Assembly (NCBI RefSeq): GCF_001458115.1
Contig: NZ_CZRP01000012.1
Span: forward strand, 1 to 64,000
Source of the DNA: Gracilibacillus massiliensis
GTDB lineage: Bacteria > Bacillota > Bacilli > Bacillales > Amphibacillaceae
DNA: 64,000 nt
Direction: 5' to 3'
The notes under the pieces are model-generated. The model did no database searches. It saw nothing but the letters and a program-made list of their open reading frames with translations, and was not told the DNA's origin. The translations under genes were made by a program, and so were the position numbers. Shown here piece after piece: positions 34,300 through 43,603 of the stretch. Position 1 is the stretch's first letter. Every line of letters begins with the position of its first letter.

Positions 34300-37200
34300 T
34301 TATTCATCATCTGGATTTGGTTCTGGTTCAGGTTCTGGATTATTATTTGAATTGTCATCATTATTGTCGTTATTGTTTGAATCCTCACTCCCATTACCAT
34401 TACCATTCCCGTTAGAATTACCGTTGTTACCAGACGAATCACTGTTATTATTACTGTCATTATTCGATGAGTTGTTACCATCACTATTATCATCATTTGA
34501 ATTGTTATTTTCATCGTCAGGATTAGGTTCTGGTTTTGGATCAGGTTCTGGTTCAGAAAAGTCTCCCTTTTCGATTACTTTAGAAGGGGCGGACTCTTGT
34601 CCAAAATAATCGACTGCTCTAATATGATACACAGCTTTACTGCTAGGTACAGTAAAGGAGGTATCAGAAGTAGAGCCAATGCGTTGGAAATTTGCATCAT
34701 CCGGATCACTTGCACGATAGATACGATAACCAACCACATCGTTGTTACTTGAATGATTCCAGTTTAACCTTTGATTATTAATTTGTAATGAAGTAGGGGC
34801 ATTAGGTGCTTTGCCATCATTCTCTACTTCATTTTCATCCGGATATTTAATATCTTGCCATACACCTGATTTACCAGCCGTTAGTTGCTTTATATTAGCT
34901 AATTTGTTATATCCCATATCATTTAGCCATTCAGGATTAAAACTCACACCATCTCCATCGGTAAACTCTTCAGGTGTATTCTCTCCTGCTAAAACAACCT
35001 TATCTTTGATTGTAGCATAGCTTTCTTTAATTAGACTGTTGTCTCGTTTAGATGGAACATAATTAGCGTTATAGATATCTGATTGAACTAATCCAAGCTC
35101 ACTACAAAGGTCAGATGCTAATAAGCCAGATGTAGCACAATATGATCTTGACACAATCCCACCAGGACTTTCAAATTTTTGCGATGGAGCCATTAAATCT
35201 GGACGGATTTCTGTTGCAGCATTTACTAATTGAGCCCAAAAAGTATTATTTCGGTTACTATACCCATCATCTAATCGTTGCCTATAATCATATCCCATCC
35301 ATGTTCCAATAGTTACATTTGGGTTGGTAGCTACAAACCATGCATCTTTATAATCATTTGTTGTCCCTGTTTTTCCAGCCCAATCGACACTTTTATTGGT
35401 TAGGATTGCTCGGGCAGCTGTACCAGTACCTTGAGTTAATACATCACGTAACATATCGATCATTAGATAACTGGTTTGAGGGCTGAATACTTCGACTTCT
35501 TCGCTTTCATGTTGAAAAACAACTTCACCATCTTTTGTTTCAATCTTTTCAATCATATACCCATCAACAAAATTACCCATATTGCCAAAAGTGGCATATG
35601 CATTTGTATTTTCTTCGACTGTAACTCCGTTAGTAGGACTACCTAAAACTAAGGATCCATATTCGCCTTCTTCTTCAGCAATAGTAGTGAATCCCATTTT
35701 TTCTAAATAATCCGTTACTATACTAGTACTTTTTATTTGATCATAAACAGCAAAAGCAGTTGCATTGTGTGATCGGTATAATGCTTCTCTTACAGGAGTT
35801 AAACCATAATATCTCTGAGAAAAGTTGCTAGGTGTATGACCACCATAGGTTTTTTTAACATCTGCTATGACACTCCCTGGTTGTACTTCTCCCATTTCCA
35901 TAGCTGGGCCATACCCTGCTAGTGGTTTCATCGTACTACCATTTTGACGTGTTACATTTGTTGCATGATTTTTTTGTGAAATCTCAAAGTCTCGACCACC
36001 TACAAAGCTTAAAATTCTGCCAGAACTATTTTCAATTAAAACAGAGCCTACTTGGACAGGTTGCTCACCTAATTGCACCATTTCTCCTGTTTCAGGATCT
36101 TCTATCATGATAGGCTTATTGTTATTATCATTACGAGCTAATTTATCTCTGCCAAAATTGTTATATTCTTTAGCGATCTTTTGGAAAACATCATACATTT
36201 CTTTATCAATCGTGGAATGAATTTTATAGCCATTACTTCCTAATTCACGATTGGCACGAATTTGATATTCTTCTTGTAATATACTGCTGGATTCTAACTC
36301 TTCTTTTGAATATCCATCTTGCTCAGCTAGCACTCCAACTAAAATATCAATAGCCCGATCTTTTAATTCTTCCATTAAGTATGGATATTTCTCTAAAATA
36401 GACTCTTCTTCTGGAATAAAATCAGCAACTATATCATAATCTAGTGCTTCTTGATATTGCTCTTGTGTGATGTATTTCGCTTCTAACATTCTGCTCAATA
36501 CCGATCGCATCCTATTTAATCCAGGCTCAAGTCCTGCTTCATCTTTTACACCGCCACCATTTAGAAATGGTGTATAATAGGATGGGCTTTGTGGAAGTCC
36601 GGCTATAAATGCCGATTGTGGTAAATTTAATTCATCAGCATTCACACCAAAAATACCCTCTGCTGCTGTTTGAACACCTGCAATATTTTGACCTGATGAG
36701 TTTCTTCCAAATGGTACAATATTAAGGTAAGCCTCTAATATTTCATCTTTTTGAAAAAATTGTTCCAATCGCATTGCTAATAACATTTCTTTCGCTTTTC
36801 TTTCGAACGAAACTTCATTGGTTAAAATTTGGTTTTTAATTACTTGTTGTGTTAAGGTACTTCCACCAGTTTTCGTTGCGGAATTTGTTACCTCTTGAAA
36901 AACAGCCCGCATGATAGCCTTAGGTACAATACCATTATGCGAATTAAAATATTCATCTTCCGTTGCGATGACAGCATTTCGAACATTTTCACTCACCTTA
37001 TCGAGAGAAGTTTGTTCTCTTAATAGCTCAGAACTGATTTCTGATAAAAAGATATTATCAGCAAAATATAGTTCGGAAGTTTCTTCATAGTTATAAATGG
37101 CACTTGCCATTTGTTCTTCCGTTTGTATTTCTTCGTCATCGACTAGTGAGGCAAAATAACCTGCACCTAATCCGGCTACAAAGAATCCACCGACAATACC

Positions 37201-37332
37201 TATCGTAATAAAAAATAAGACGATATTCCATAATATATGATAGCTTATACGTGTTGAGCGTTGGATAATCTTTTTTTGCCATGTTTCTTTCATGGCTTGC
37301 CATGTTTTATGAAAAAATTCTTTGAAATTCAT
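34300..37332 (-). CDS. Class A penicillin-binding protein with FN3 domain and low-complexity tail
   Basis: About 1010 residues. Order: basic cytoplasmic N-terminus, transmembrane helix (about 37-62, NIVLFFITIGIVGGFFVAGLGAG), GT51 glycosyltransferase (ATEDEYFNSHNG, TKTGGSTLTQQVIKN, ILEAYLNIVPFG), transpeptidase with RQNGSTMKPLAGY (catalytic Ser in STMK), SHN (RSHNAT) and KTGTTNDYKDAWF. A fibronectin III domain (PNAPTSLQINNQRLNWNHS) follows, and then a tail of about 85 residues made of N, S, D, G framed by EPEP/DPKP repeats. It polymerises and cross-links peptidoglycan outside the membrane. ATG 37332 follows GGGAGGTAA. Divergent from the tyrS T-box. Confidence 0.9.
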   Translation of the reverse strand: MNFKEFFHKTWQAMKETWQKKIIQRSTRISYHILWNIVLFFITIGIVGGFFVAGLGAGYFASLVDDEEIQTEEQMASAIYNYEETSELYFADNIFLSEISSELLREQTSLDKVSENVRNAVIATEDEYFNSHNGIVPKAIMRAVFQEVTNSATKTGGSTLTQQVIKNQILTNEVSFERKAKEMLLAMRLEQFFQKDEILEAYLNIVPFGRNSSGQNIAGVQTAAEGIFGVNADELNLPQSAFIAGLPQSPSYYTPFLNGGGVKDEAGLEPGLNRMRSVLSRMLEAKYITQEQYQEALDYDIVADFIPEEESILEKYPYLMEELKDRAIDILVGVLAEQDGYSKEELESSSILQEEYQIRANRELGSNGYKIHSTIDKEMYDVFQKIAKEYNNFGRDKLARNDNNNKPIMIEDPETGEMVQLGEQPVQVGSVLIENSSGRILSFVGGRDFEISQKNHATNVTRQNGSTMKPLAGYGPAMEMGEVQPGSVIADVKKTYGGHTPSNFSQRYYGLTPVREALYRSHNATAFAVYDQIKSTSIVTDYLEKMGFTTIAEEEGEYGSLVLGSPTNGVTVEENTNAYATFGNMGNFVDGYMIEKIETKDGEVVFQHESEEVEVFSPQTSYLMIDMLRDVLTQGTGTAARAILTNKSVDWAGKTGTTNDYKDAWFVATNPNVTIGTWMGYDYRQRLDDGYSNRNNTFWAQLVNAATEIRPDLMAPSQKFESPGGIVSRSYCATSGLLASDLCSELGLVQSDIYNANYVPSKRDNSLIKESYATIKDKVVLAGENTPEEFTDGDGVSFNPEWLNDMGYNKLANIKQLTAGKSGVWQDIKYPDENEVENDGKAPNAPTSLQINNQRLNWNHSSNNDVVGYRIYRASDPDDANFQRIGSTSDTSFTVPSSKAVYHIRAVDYFGQESAPSKVIEKGDFSEPEPDPKPEPNPDDENNNSNDDNSDGNNSSNNDSNNNSDSSGNNGNSNGNGNGNGSEDSNNNDNNDDNSNNNPEPEPEPNPDDE

Positions 37333-37454
37333 ACGATTACCTCCCATTATTCCCTTAAATATTATAGCATAGACGTCAAATAATTTCGGCATGATTTCAC
37401 AAAAAAATATTGCATTTTGATTACAATTGTGCTAATAATGTTATAACAATTAAA

Positions 37455-37690
37455 TACCATGGCAATGATTGATTGAAGTAGTGGTAAGATTCCCTTTCTT
37501 AGAGAGCTAGCGGTTTGGTGAAAGCTAGTAAAAAATCTTATGACGAATTACGTTCAAGAGCTTCTTCATGTAGAATGAAGACGGTGTGGTGTACATCGTT
37601 ATTTCCTTAAGTGGCAATAGTTTATTATTGCAACAAGGGTGGTACCGCGAATTTTCTCGTCCCTTTTTCCTGGGAGGAGTTTTTTTATGT
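37455..37690 (+). promoter_or_regulatory. T-box riboswitch of tyrS
   Basis: The leader holds stem I with the AGAGAGCTAGCGG motif, a specifier region containing a TAC codon (GAATTACGTTC), the T-box AAGGGTGGTACCGCG (37634-37648) and a terminator (CTCGTCCC...GGGAGGAG then a T-run at 37679-37686). Uncharged tRNA-Tyr should pair with the UAC specifier and the T-box and favour antitermination. The start of the leader is approximate. Confidence 0.93.
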
Positions 37691-37738
37691 TTTAAAGTCT
37701 TTTTAATAAATTTAAAGAGAAAGAGGAGTGGAAATGAA

Positions 37739-39010
37739 ATGCATATTTTAGATGAACTGGCAAAAAGAGATTTAATTCAACAGACTACAGATGACAAAGG
37801 ATTAAGAAAACATTTAGATGAAAATGTAGTAACCCTTTACTGTGGATTTGATCCGACTGCGGATAGTTTACACATTGGTCACTTATTACCTGTACTTATG
37901 TTAAAGAGATTTCAGCAAGCAGGTCATCGTCCGATCGCTTTAATTGGCGGAGGAACTGGCATGATAGGGGACCCAAGTGGTCGTTCCTCAGAAAGATCAC
38001 TCAATAGTCCAGAAGTCGTTAAAGGATTTAGTGACAGCATTAAAGAACAATTAGCAGGACTTTTAAATTTTGATCAAGGTGAGAACAGTGCCGTTGCTCG
38101 TAATAATCATGAATGGTTATCGTCAATGACATTTATTGAAATTTTACGTGATATCGGAAAACACTTTAGTATCAATTATATGTTAGCCAAGGACTCTGTA
38201 GAATCACGTCTCGAGAATGGCATCTCTTTTACCGAGTTTAGTTACATGTTGTTACAATCGATTGATTTCTTAAATCTTTATAAAAAAGAAAATTGCACAC
38301 TACAAATTGGTGGCAGTGATCAATGGGGAAACATCACAGCAGGTATGGAATTGATTCGTCGTAAACAATTTGAAAATGAAGAAGACGAAGCAGAAGTGTT
38401 TGGTCTGACTGTGCCACTTATTACAAAAAGTGATGGAACGAAATTTGGTAAAACAGCAGGGGGAGCAGTATGGTTAGATCCTGAAAAAACGACTCCATAT
38501 GAGTTTTACCAATTTTGGATTAATACCGATGATCGAGATGTACTTCGTTTCATTAAATACTTCACATTTATCGATTTTGAAGAAATTGCAGCATTAGAAA
38601 AGGAACTAGCAGAAGCACCTGAGAAACGAGTGCCACATAAACGATTAGCTGAAGAAATGACAAAACTTGTACATGGGGAAGAAGCACTGCAACAAGCTCA
38701 GAAAATTACCGAAGCGTTATTTAGTGGCGATTTAGCTTCCTTAAATGCGAAAGAAATTGAACAAGGTTTTAAAGATGTGCCATCGGTATCTATCGACAAT
38801 AAAGAAATCGGCTTAATTGATTTATTAGTGGAAGCAGGAATCTCTTCGTCAAAACGCCAAGCACGTGAAGATATTAAGAATGGTGCAGTCTATATAAATG
38901 GTGTGAGAAATCAAGAATTGACGCATCAATTGACTCACGAGGATCGGATTGAAGATAAATTTACGATCATTCGTCGTGGTAAGAAAAAATACTTCTTAAT
39001 CCGTTTTTAA
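37739..39010 (+). CDS. tyrS: Tyrosyl-tRNA synthetase
   Basis: 423 residues from ATG 37739, which follows GAGGAG; the longer frame begins inside the T-box terminator. Class I synthetase motifs are CGFDPTADSLHIGHLLPV (HIGH-type) and KSDGTKFGKTAGG (KFGKT, KMSKS-type). GSDQWGN marks the tyrosine site, and an S4 RNA-binding domain is at the C-terminus (SSSKRQAREDIKNGAVYINGV). It charges tRNA-Tyr with ATP. The T-box upstream makes expression respond to tyrosine limitation. A long hairpin terminator follows. Confidence 0.96.
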   Translation: MHILDELAKRDLIQQTTDDKGLRKHLDENVVTLYCGFDPTADSLHIGHLLPVLMLKRFQQAGHRPIALIGGGTGMIGDPSGRSSERSLNSPEVVKGFSDSIKEQLAGLLNFDQGENSAVARNNHEWLSSMTFIEILRDIGKHFSINYMLAKDSVESRLENGISFTEFSYMLLQSIDFLNLYKKENCTLQIGGSDQWGNITAGMELIRRKQFENEEDEAEVFGLTVPLITKSDGTKFGKTAGGAVWLDPEKTTPYEFYQFWINTDDRDVLRFIKYFTFIDFEEIAALEKELAEAPEKRVPHKRLAEEMTKLVHGEEALQQAQKITEALFSGDLASLNAKEIEQGFKDVPSVSIDNKEIGLIDLLVEAGISSSKRQAREDIKNGAVYINGVRNQELTHQLTHEDRIEDKFTIIRRGKKKYFLIRF

Positions 39011-39033
39011 TTGATTGGAGAAGGAAAAAACTC

Positions 39034-39092
39034 AGTAGTTCAGTTTAGGAGTACAAATGGATGGTTTTGTACCCTGGATTGAACTACTTTTT
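39034..39092 (+). terminator. Terminator after tyrS
   Basis: AGTAGTTCA and TGAACTACT pair, with an inner GTAC/GTAC stem, and are followed by TTTTT. It separates tyrS from the convergent DUF3231 gene. Confidence 0.82.
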
Positions 39093-39108
39093 AAATGGTG
39101 ATATTTTT

Positions 39109-40137
39109 CTATTTCTTTTTCGTTAATTTTCCTCTGTCATCACACAATGGGGGTTCTTCCATCCAATTGTTTTCAATCATAATATTCATACCATCTTCCA
39201 TATATTTAGCCATTTCAGAAGCTAGCCTTGTGTAATGAAGAATTAAGTCCGCACGTTGAGAAGTACCTATCGCAGTACCATAAAAACTGATTGTTGTTCC
39301 ACCTAAAAAAGATTTGTGGTACATCATAAGTCTGTCAGAAAACGGGGATATCGTCGAATTGGTAATTTCTGAGCTGATTGATTTTGGAAAAGGGAGTTCT
39401 TCCAATGCTAATACGGATTGAAGAATTTCTATGTGTTTTGCATACATTTTTGATCCTCGCAATAAATATTTCTTTGCTTCCTTCGACTTGGAAACCTGAG
39501 CGAATGCCATTGTAAAAGCTCTGCTTAACTCAACTTTTTTCAAATCCCAGAATAGATGACTTATTTCAATACAACTTAACGGTCTATTTCCTCCCAGTAA
39601 ACCTTCCATAAAGGCTTGTTTCTCGATAAAATGGACAGAGTCGGCAGGACTTATGATTGGTGGTCGTGATACAATTCCTTTTTCCAATAGTACATCTAAA
39701 GAATTATTGAACAACTCCATCGTTTCATTTTGACATTCAACAAAGTAATCTCTTAGGTCACGTCGCACATTAGTAGTTAATGCAGCGGCATACCCAGCTA
39801 ATCCATTGACACTCATTACGTAAGTATAGGTCAGACATAAAGTCTCTTCGAATAAACGCGGAGCTTTTAGATTGACATCTTTTTCTGTATATCCATGGGG
39901 TACAGGGAACTTTTCTTCAATAAAATAGTCTTTGATAATTGGAACATGTCGTTGGGCAGTTTTTAGAGCAAATTGTAACACACGTCGAATTGATTTATCT
40001 TCAACGTGTTCTAGCATATATTTGTACATGCATATTGCCATCGTATCATTTTGATATTGTGACCAAAGATTAGCCATTTCAGGAGCGGTAAGCTTTATTG
40101 TTTGAGGAGTTGTCTTACTTGTATGTTGTGTGACCAT
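39109..40137 (-). CDS. DUF3231 family protein (duplicated helical domain)
   Basis: 342 residues. Two similar all-helical halves are visible: both contain a segment like LTAPEMANLWSQYQNDTMAICMYKYML / ISHLFWDLKKVELSRAFTMAF and a later family motif (YFIEEKFPVPHGY / ALEELPFPKS). DUF3231 proteins look like ferritin-like four-helix bundles and often occur in spore-forming Bacillaceae, but their function is unknown. The start follows GGAGGTAAC. It stands alone, convergent with tyrS and downstream of the cytochrome bd genes on the same strand. Confidence 0.85.
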   Translation of the reverse strand: MVTQHTSKTTPQTIKLTAPEMANLWSQYQNDTMAICMYKYMLEHVEDKSIRRVLQFALKTAQRHVPIIKDYFIEEKFPVPHGYTEKDVNLKAPRLFEETLCLTYTYVMSVNGLAGYAAALTTNVRRDLRDYFVECQNETMELFNNSLDVLLEKGIVSRPPIISPADSVHFIEKQAFMEGLLGGNRPLSCIEISHLFWDLKKVELSRAFTMAFAQVSKSKEAKKYLLRGSKMYAKHIEILQSVLALEELPFPKSISSEITNSTISPFSDRLMMYHKSFLGGTTISFYGTAIGTSQRADLILHYTRLASEMAKYMEDGMNIMIENNWMEEPPLCDDRGKLTKKK

Positions 40138-40271
40138 AACGTTACCTCCAGTTTCATTTCTTATATTTTTTGGTCAATTTTTAGATGAATTCATTAACAA
40201 TAACTTACCCTCAACTCAAATAATATATAAGCAATCTTCATCAATTTTCCGATGTGTCTTCAAATCAGCGA

Positions 40272-40358
40272 TTATTCCTTCCAAACCAACCAAAAGGTTA
40301 CAATAAAAGCAATGATAATAATTACAAATGGACCATAAAAATAAATAAATTCATCCAC
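40272..40358 (-). CDS. cydS: CydS-like tiny subunit of cytochrome bd oxidase
   Basis: A 28-residue frame starting at GTG 40358, five bases after GGGGTGA, and four bases after cydB. It encodes one hydrophobic helix (VIIIIAFIVTFWLV) with a charged start (DEF) and a WKE end. Position and shape match CydS, the small third subunit seen in Geobacillus cytochrome bd. The sequence itself is not diagnostic, so the call rests on context, size and binding site. Confidence 0.68.
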   Translation of the reverse strand: MDEFIYFYGPFVIIIIAFIVTFWLVWKE

Positions 40359-40362
40359 AAGA

Positions 40363-41382
40363 TCACCCCTTATATTTTCCTTCGACATAGTTTTTGTTAA
40401 ATAAAAATAGCCTTAACAATAAAAAAAGAGAAGGGAGTAATAAACATAGACCAGCTATAAAAGCAATAATTAAGGCTATTGCCATTCCTTCACTCGTAAA
40501 CCCTTCTTCAATCGTTAAAAATGGGTAGAGAAGATATGGATAATGAGAAATACCATAAGCGAAAAAGGCTACAAGAAATTGACCAATTAAAAGGATAAAC
40601 GCTAAGCCATATTTTCTTTTCTGCCATAGTAAGATAACGGTCGCTAGAAATAACAAGCCAGAAATAAAAAATAACCACCAAAGATCAAGCATGTTTTGAA
40701 AATGATCATAATTATGTGATCGTAATTCTATTATGATTCCGGATGCTGTCACCATTGTTGGAGCGGACCAAATTAACGCGTATTTCCTCAGTAATTTTGT
40801 TGCCTCTACATCCTTTGCTTTATTGGCATACCATGTGAGAAAAACGGCAGAAATATATAATACGGAAGCAAGACTTAATACGACAATACTCCATGTTAAA
40901 GGACTGGTAAATAACGCCGCATAATTTAATGATAGGCTGTTTGCTGATTCTGTAATAAAGCCGCCTTCTGAAATCGTTAATACAATCGAGAGCGATGCCG
41001 GAATTAACAGACCAGAAAAACCATACAAATAGATCCACATCTTACTTTTTAATTGACCATATGTGCTAAACGCATAATACGAGCCACGGATCGCTAAAAG
41101 TACAAGCGAGAGACTAGCTGGAACTAATAGTACTGTTCCATAATAATAGGCGGTACTTGGAAAAAATCCAACCATCCCGACAAAAAAGAAAACGAGAAAT
41201 ACATTGGTTACTTCCCAAACAGGTGAAAGATATCGTTGAATGATGTTACTGATAATATGATGCTTGTTTGTCATCACACTATATGCATTAAAGAAACCTG
41301 CACCAAAATCAATTGATGCAACTATGATATAGCCAAATAAAAAGATCCATAATACAGATATCCCAATTAATTCATAAGCCAT
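40363..41382 (-). CDS. cydB: Cytochrome bd quinol oxidase subunit II
   Basis: 339 residues with about eight or nine transmembrane helices and the family start ELIGISVLWIFLFGYIIVASIDFGAGFF, where the FGxG segment is conserved. CydB pairs with CydA in the membrane complex that oxidises menaquinol and reduces oxygen to water. The start lies six bases after the cydA stop, with AAGAAGGTGA inside the cydA end. A tiny CydS-like frame follows after four bases. Similar to the YthB-type subunit of B. subtilis. Confidence 0.9.
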   Translation of the reverse strand: MAYELIGISVLWIFLFGYIIVASIDFGAGFFNAYSVMTNKHHIISNIIQRYLSPVWEVTNVFLVFFFVGMVGFFPSTAYYYGTVLLVPASLSLVLLAIRGSYYAFSTYGQLKSKMWIYLYGFSGLLIPASLSIVLTISEGGFITESANSLSLNYAALFTSPLTWSIVVLSLASVLYISAVFLTWYANKAKDVEATKLLRKYALIWSAPTMVTASGIIIELRSHNYDHFQNMLDLWWLFFISGLLFLATVILLWQKRKYGLAFILLIGQFLVAFFAYGISHYPYLLYPFLTIEEGFTSEGMAIALIIAFIAGLCLLLPSLFLLLRLFLFNKNYVEGKYKG

Positions 41383-41388
41383 TGCTAA

Positions 41389-42726
41389 TCACCTTCTTTC
41401 CCTTTGACGGTCTAATAATTCTTGTTCTACTGGATTGTGTTTGAACATTCTGATCAGAACAAAGGCACTTGCAAATCCAAGAACCAAATATAACAATATA
41501 AACAGATAAAGCATCAAGTCTACCTGTCCACTTGTGGTGGCGGCATCTTCTGTTTTTAAAAGTCCTCTTAATACCCATGGTTGTCGACCCACTTCAGCAA
41601 GCCACCAACCAGCTTCAATTGCTAACATACAGAGAGGGCCTGAAGCAACAATTAACCATAAGAAGAATCTTCTGAGAATGAATTTTCTCCTCAACCAATT
41701 CCCTAACACATAAAAACCGGATAGTAATGCGGCGAACATTCCGATCAACACCATCGTTATAAATAAATAATGAATATATAAAGGTGGAATCTCGTCTTCG
41801 GGAAATTGGTCCAAGCCAATCACTTCAGCGTTTGGATCACCGTGTGCTAAGATACTTAATGCATAAGGTATTTTTATAGCATATTTGACTTCTTCTCCAT
41901 TTTCTAAAATCCCGAAGAGCGTAAGAGAAGCAGCTTCTTCTGTTTCAAAATGCCATTCCAATGCAGCTAATTTCTCCGGTTGGTATTCAGCTAAGTATTT
42001 TCCGGAAAAATCGCCAATAATGGCCGCTGCAATTGAAAATACAAGGCCTACTTTCATTGTTAATAATAGTGCCTTTTTATGATAGTCATGGTTGGAACCT
42101 TTAAGTAAGCGGTATGCACCGATTGCAGCTAGAATAAAAGCAGATGTCATATAGGCGGTCGCTAATACGTGAGCTACTTTGGTTGGCATGGCAGGGTTAA
42201 ACATAGCAATGAGTGGTTGAACATTAATTAAGTCACCATTCGAAAATTCAAACCCTTGTGGTGCGTTCATAAACGCATTTACCATCGTAATAAAAACTGC
42301 AGAAAAAGAAGCACCGACGGCAACAGGAATCAGTAATAACATATGTTTACGTTGATCTTCAAAGCGATCCCATGTATATAAATAAATACCTAAAAAGATT
42401 GCTTCAAAGAAAAAAGCAAATGTCTCCATAAATAAAGGTAATGCAATGACATTTCCAGCGAGCTCCATAAAGGTTGGCCATAATAAATTTAATTGCAGGC
42501 CTATCGCAGTCCCAGTAACGACGCCAACCGCCACCGTGATGATGAACCCTCTTGTCCATCTCCTAGCAAGCAAAATATAATGCTCGTCTTGTTTTTTAAT
42601 ACCCATCCATTGTGCAATAAAAATTAACAAAGGAATTCCAACGCCGATTGTTGCATAAATGATATGAAAAGATAATGTAAGTTCTGTTAATAACCGACTG
42701 AAAAATACTGCTTGCTCATTATCCAT
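41389..42726 (-). CDS. cydA: Cytochrome bd quinol oxidase subunit I (short Q-loop)
   Basis: 445 residues, nine helices. Haem-ligand and core motifs are visible: SRLLTELTLSFHIIYATIGVGIP (His near the N-terminus), METFAFFFEAIFLGIYLYTW (conserved Glu residues), and the family signature EAGWWLAEVGRQPWVLRGLLKT. The quinol loop is short, as in YthA and CioA-type enzymes, in contrast to the long E. coli form. The complex couples menaquinol oxidation to oxygen reduction and works at low oxygen. The start follows AAGGAGTTT. A 33-residue membrane frame lies directly upstream. Confidence 0.92.
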   Translation of the reverse strand: MDNEQAVFFSRLLTELTLSFHIIYATIGVGIPLLIFIAQWMGIKKQDEHYILLARRWTRGFIITVAVGVVTGTAIGLQLNLLWPTFMELAGNVIALPLFMETFAFFFEAIFLGIYLYTWDRFEDQRKHMLLLIPVAVGASFSAVFITMVNAFMNAPQGFEFSNGDLINVQPLIAMFNPAMPTKVAHVLATAYMTSAFILAAIGAYRLLKGSNHDYHKKALLLTMKVGLVFSIAAAIIGDFSGKYLAEYQPEKLAALEWHFETEEAASLTLFGILENGEEVKYAIKIPYALSILAHGDPNAEVIGLDQFPEDEIPPLYIHYLFITMVLIGMFAALLSGFYVLGNWLRRKFILRRFFLWLIVASGPLCMLAIEAGWWLAEVGRQPWVLRGLLKTEDAATTSGQVDLMLYLFILLYLVLGFASAFVLIRMFKHNPVEQELLDRQRERR

Positions 42727-42738
42727 ACGCTAAACTCC

Positions 42739-42840
42739 TTATCCTGAAAAAATTCTGCCAAATAATGATAATCCAATAATAAATGCTACTAGAAAAGCTA
42801 AACCTATTAACCATTTTTCCTGTTTTTTATATATGGCCAC
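42739..42840 (-). CDS. Possible 33-residue membrane peptide upstream of cydA
   Basis: GTG 42840 to TAA 42739 encodes a basic amphipathic start (IYKKQEKW), one hydrophobic helix (LIGLAFLVAFIIGLSLFG) and an SG end. The stop codon overlaps the cydA ribosome binding site TAAGGAG, as in coupled genes. The G-rich tract upstream (AGGGGGTG) is close to the GTG, so the start is weak. It could be a small oxidase-associated protein or simply a leader. Confidence 0.45.
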   Translation of the reverse strand: MAIYKKQEKWLIGLAFLVAFIIGLSLFGRIFSG

Positions 42841-42999
42841 CACCCCCTATAATTATCCTGTATCTTTGTTACAAGTTTATGCTTGTCCTTATACTGAATA
42901 GTAAAATTTTTCCCTATTAATGAAAAATTAAAACAAAGAATATGTTTGCGGAATATTTTTATGAATCTGTACATAGGTAGTAACGAGGGGGAATGATAA

Positions 43000-43455
43000 A
43001 TGCCAAACGGAAAACACAACATGAAATTAGAGGTCCCAATCGCAAAAGTATGGGAATTTGTACGTGATATGAACAACTGGGCCCCATTAGTACCAGGTTA
43101 CCTGGAACATCAACGTATAACCGAACGACAATCGACTTGGAAATTTAAAGGTGATATTGGAATTATGCAAAAAACAGTAGCACTTAGAGTGGATATTAAA
43201 GAATGGATAGAACCAACTACCGTGACATTTAATCTAACAGGTATATATGATAATATCGTCGGCAAAGGAAGTTTTGTCGCTAAAGAAATAACGGCAAATC
43301 AAACAGAAATCATCGGTAATTTGGATATTAATGCTGGTGGGATGAAGGGACCGATGGTGAATACCATTCTAAAATCATTAGTACCGAAAACAACAGAAGA
43401 CTTAACAGAAGCGGTAGCAAACCGGATAGAAAAAGTAGAAGTCATCGTTAAATGA
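43000..43455 (+). CDS. SRPBCC/CoxG-family protein
   Basis: 151 residues with the START-like SRPBCC fold. The N-terminal segment MKLEVPIAKVWEFVRDMNNWAPLVPGYLEHQ and the later NLDINAGGMKGPMVNTILKSLVPKTTEDL are characteristic of the CoxG/carbon monoxide dehydrogenase subunit G group, whose members bind hydrophobic ligands or act in membrane-associated maturation. No CO dehydrogenase genes are nearby, so that role is unlikely here. The start follows GAGGGGGAATG. Divergent from the cytochrome bd operon. Confidence 0.82.
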   Translation: MPNGKHNMKLEVPIAKVWEFVRDMNNWAPLVPGYLEHQRITERQSTWKFKGDIGIMQKTVALRVDIKEWIEPTTVTFNLTGIYDNIVGKGSFVAKEITANQTEIIGNLDINAGGMKGPMVNTILKSLVPKTTEDLTEAVANRIEKVEVIVK

Positions 43456-43501
43456 TGAGATTGTTCGAATAAATAGAGATCAGTATCTATAATAATACAT
43501 A

Positions 43502-43533
43502 CCCCTGTCCAAAATTTTGGATAGGGATTTTTA
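43502..43533 (+). terminator. Terminator after the CoxG-like gene
   Basis: CCCTGTCCAAAA and TTTTGGATAGGG pair (one G-T), followed by ATTTTTATTTTTTT. It separates the gene from the symporter. Confidence 0.85.
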
Positions 43534-43603
43534 TTTTTTTCAAGATTTTGTAATAAATTATTGTAATTTTGGGTATATGTTTTGCATGAGAGGAGTGAAC
43601 AAC

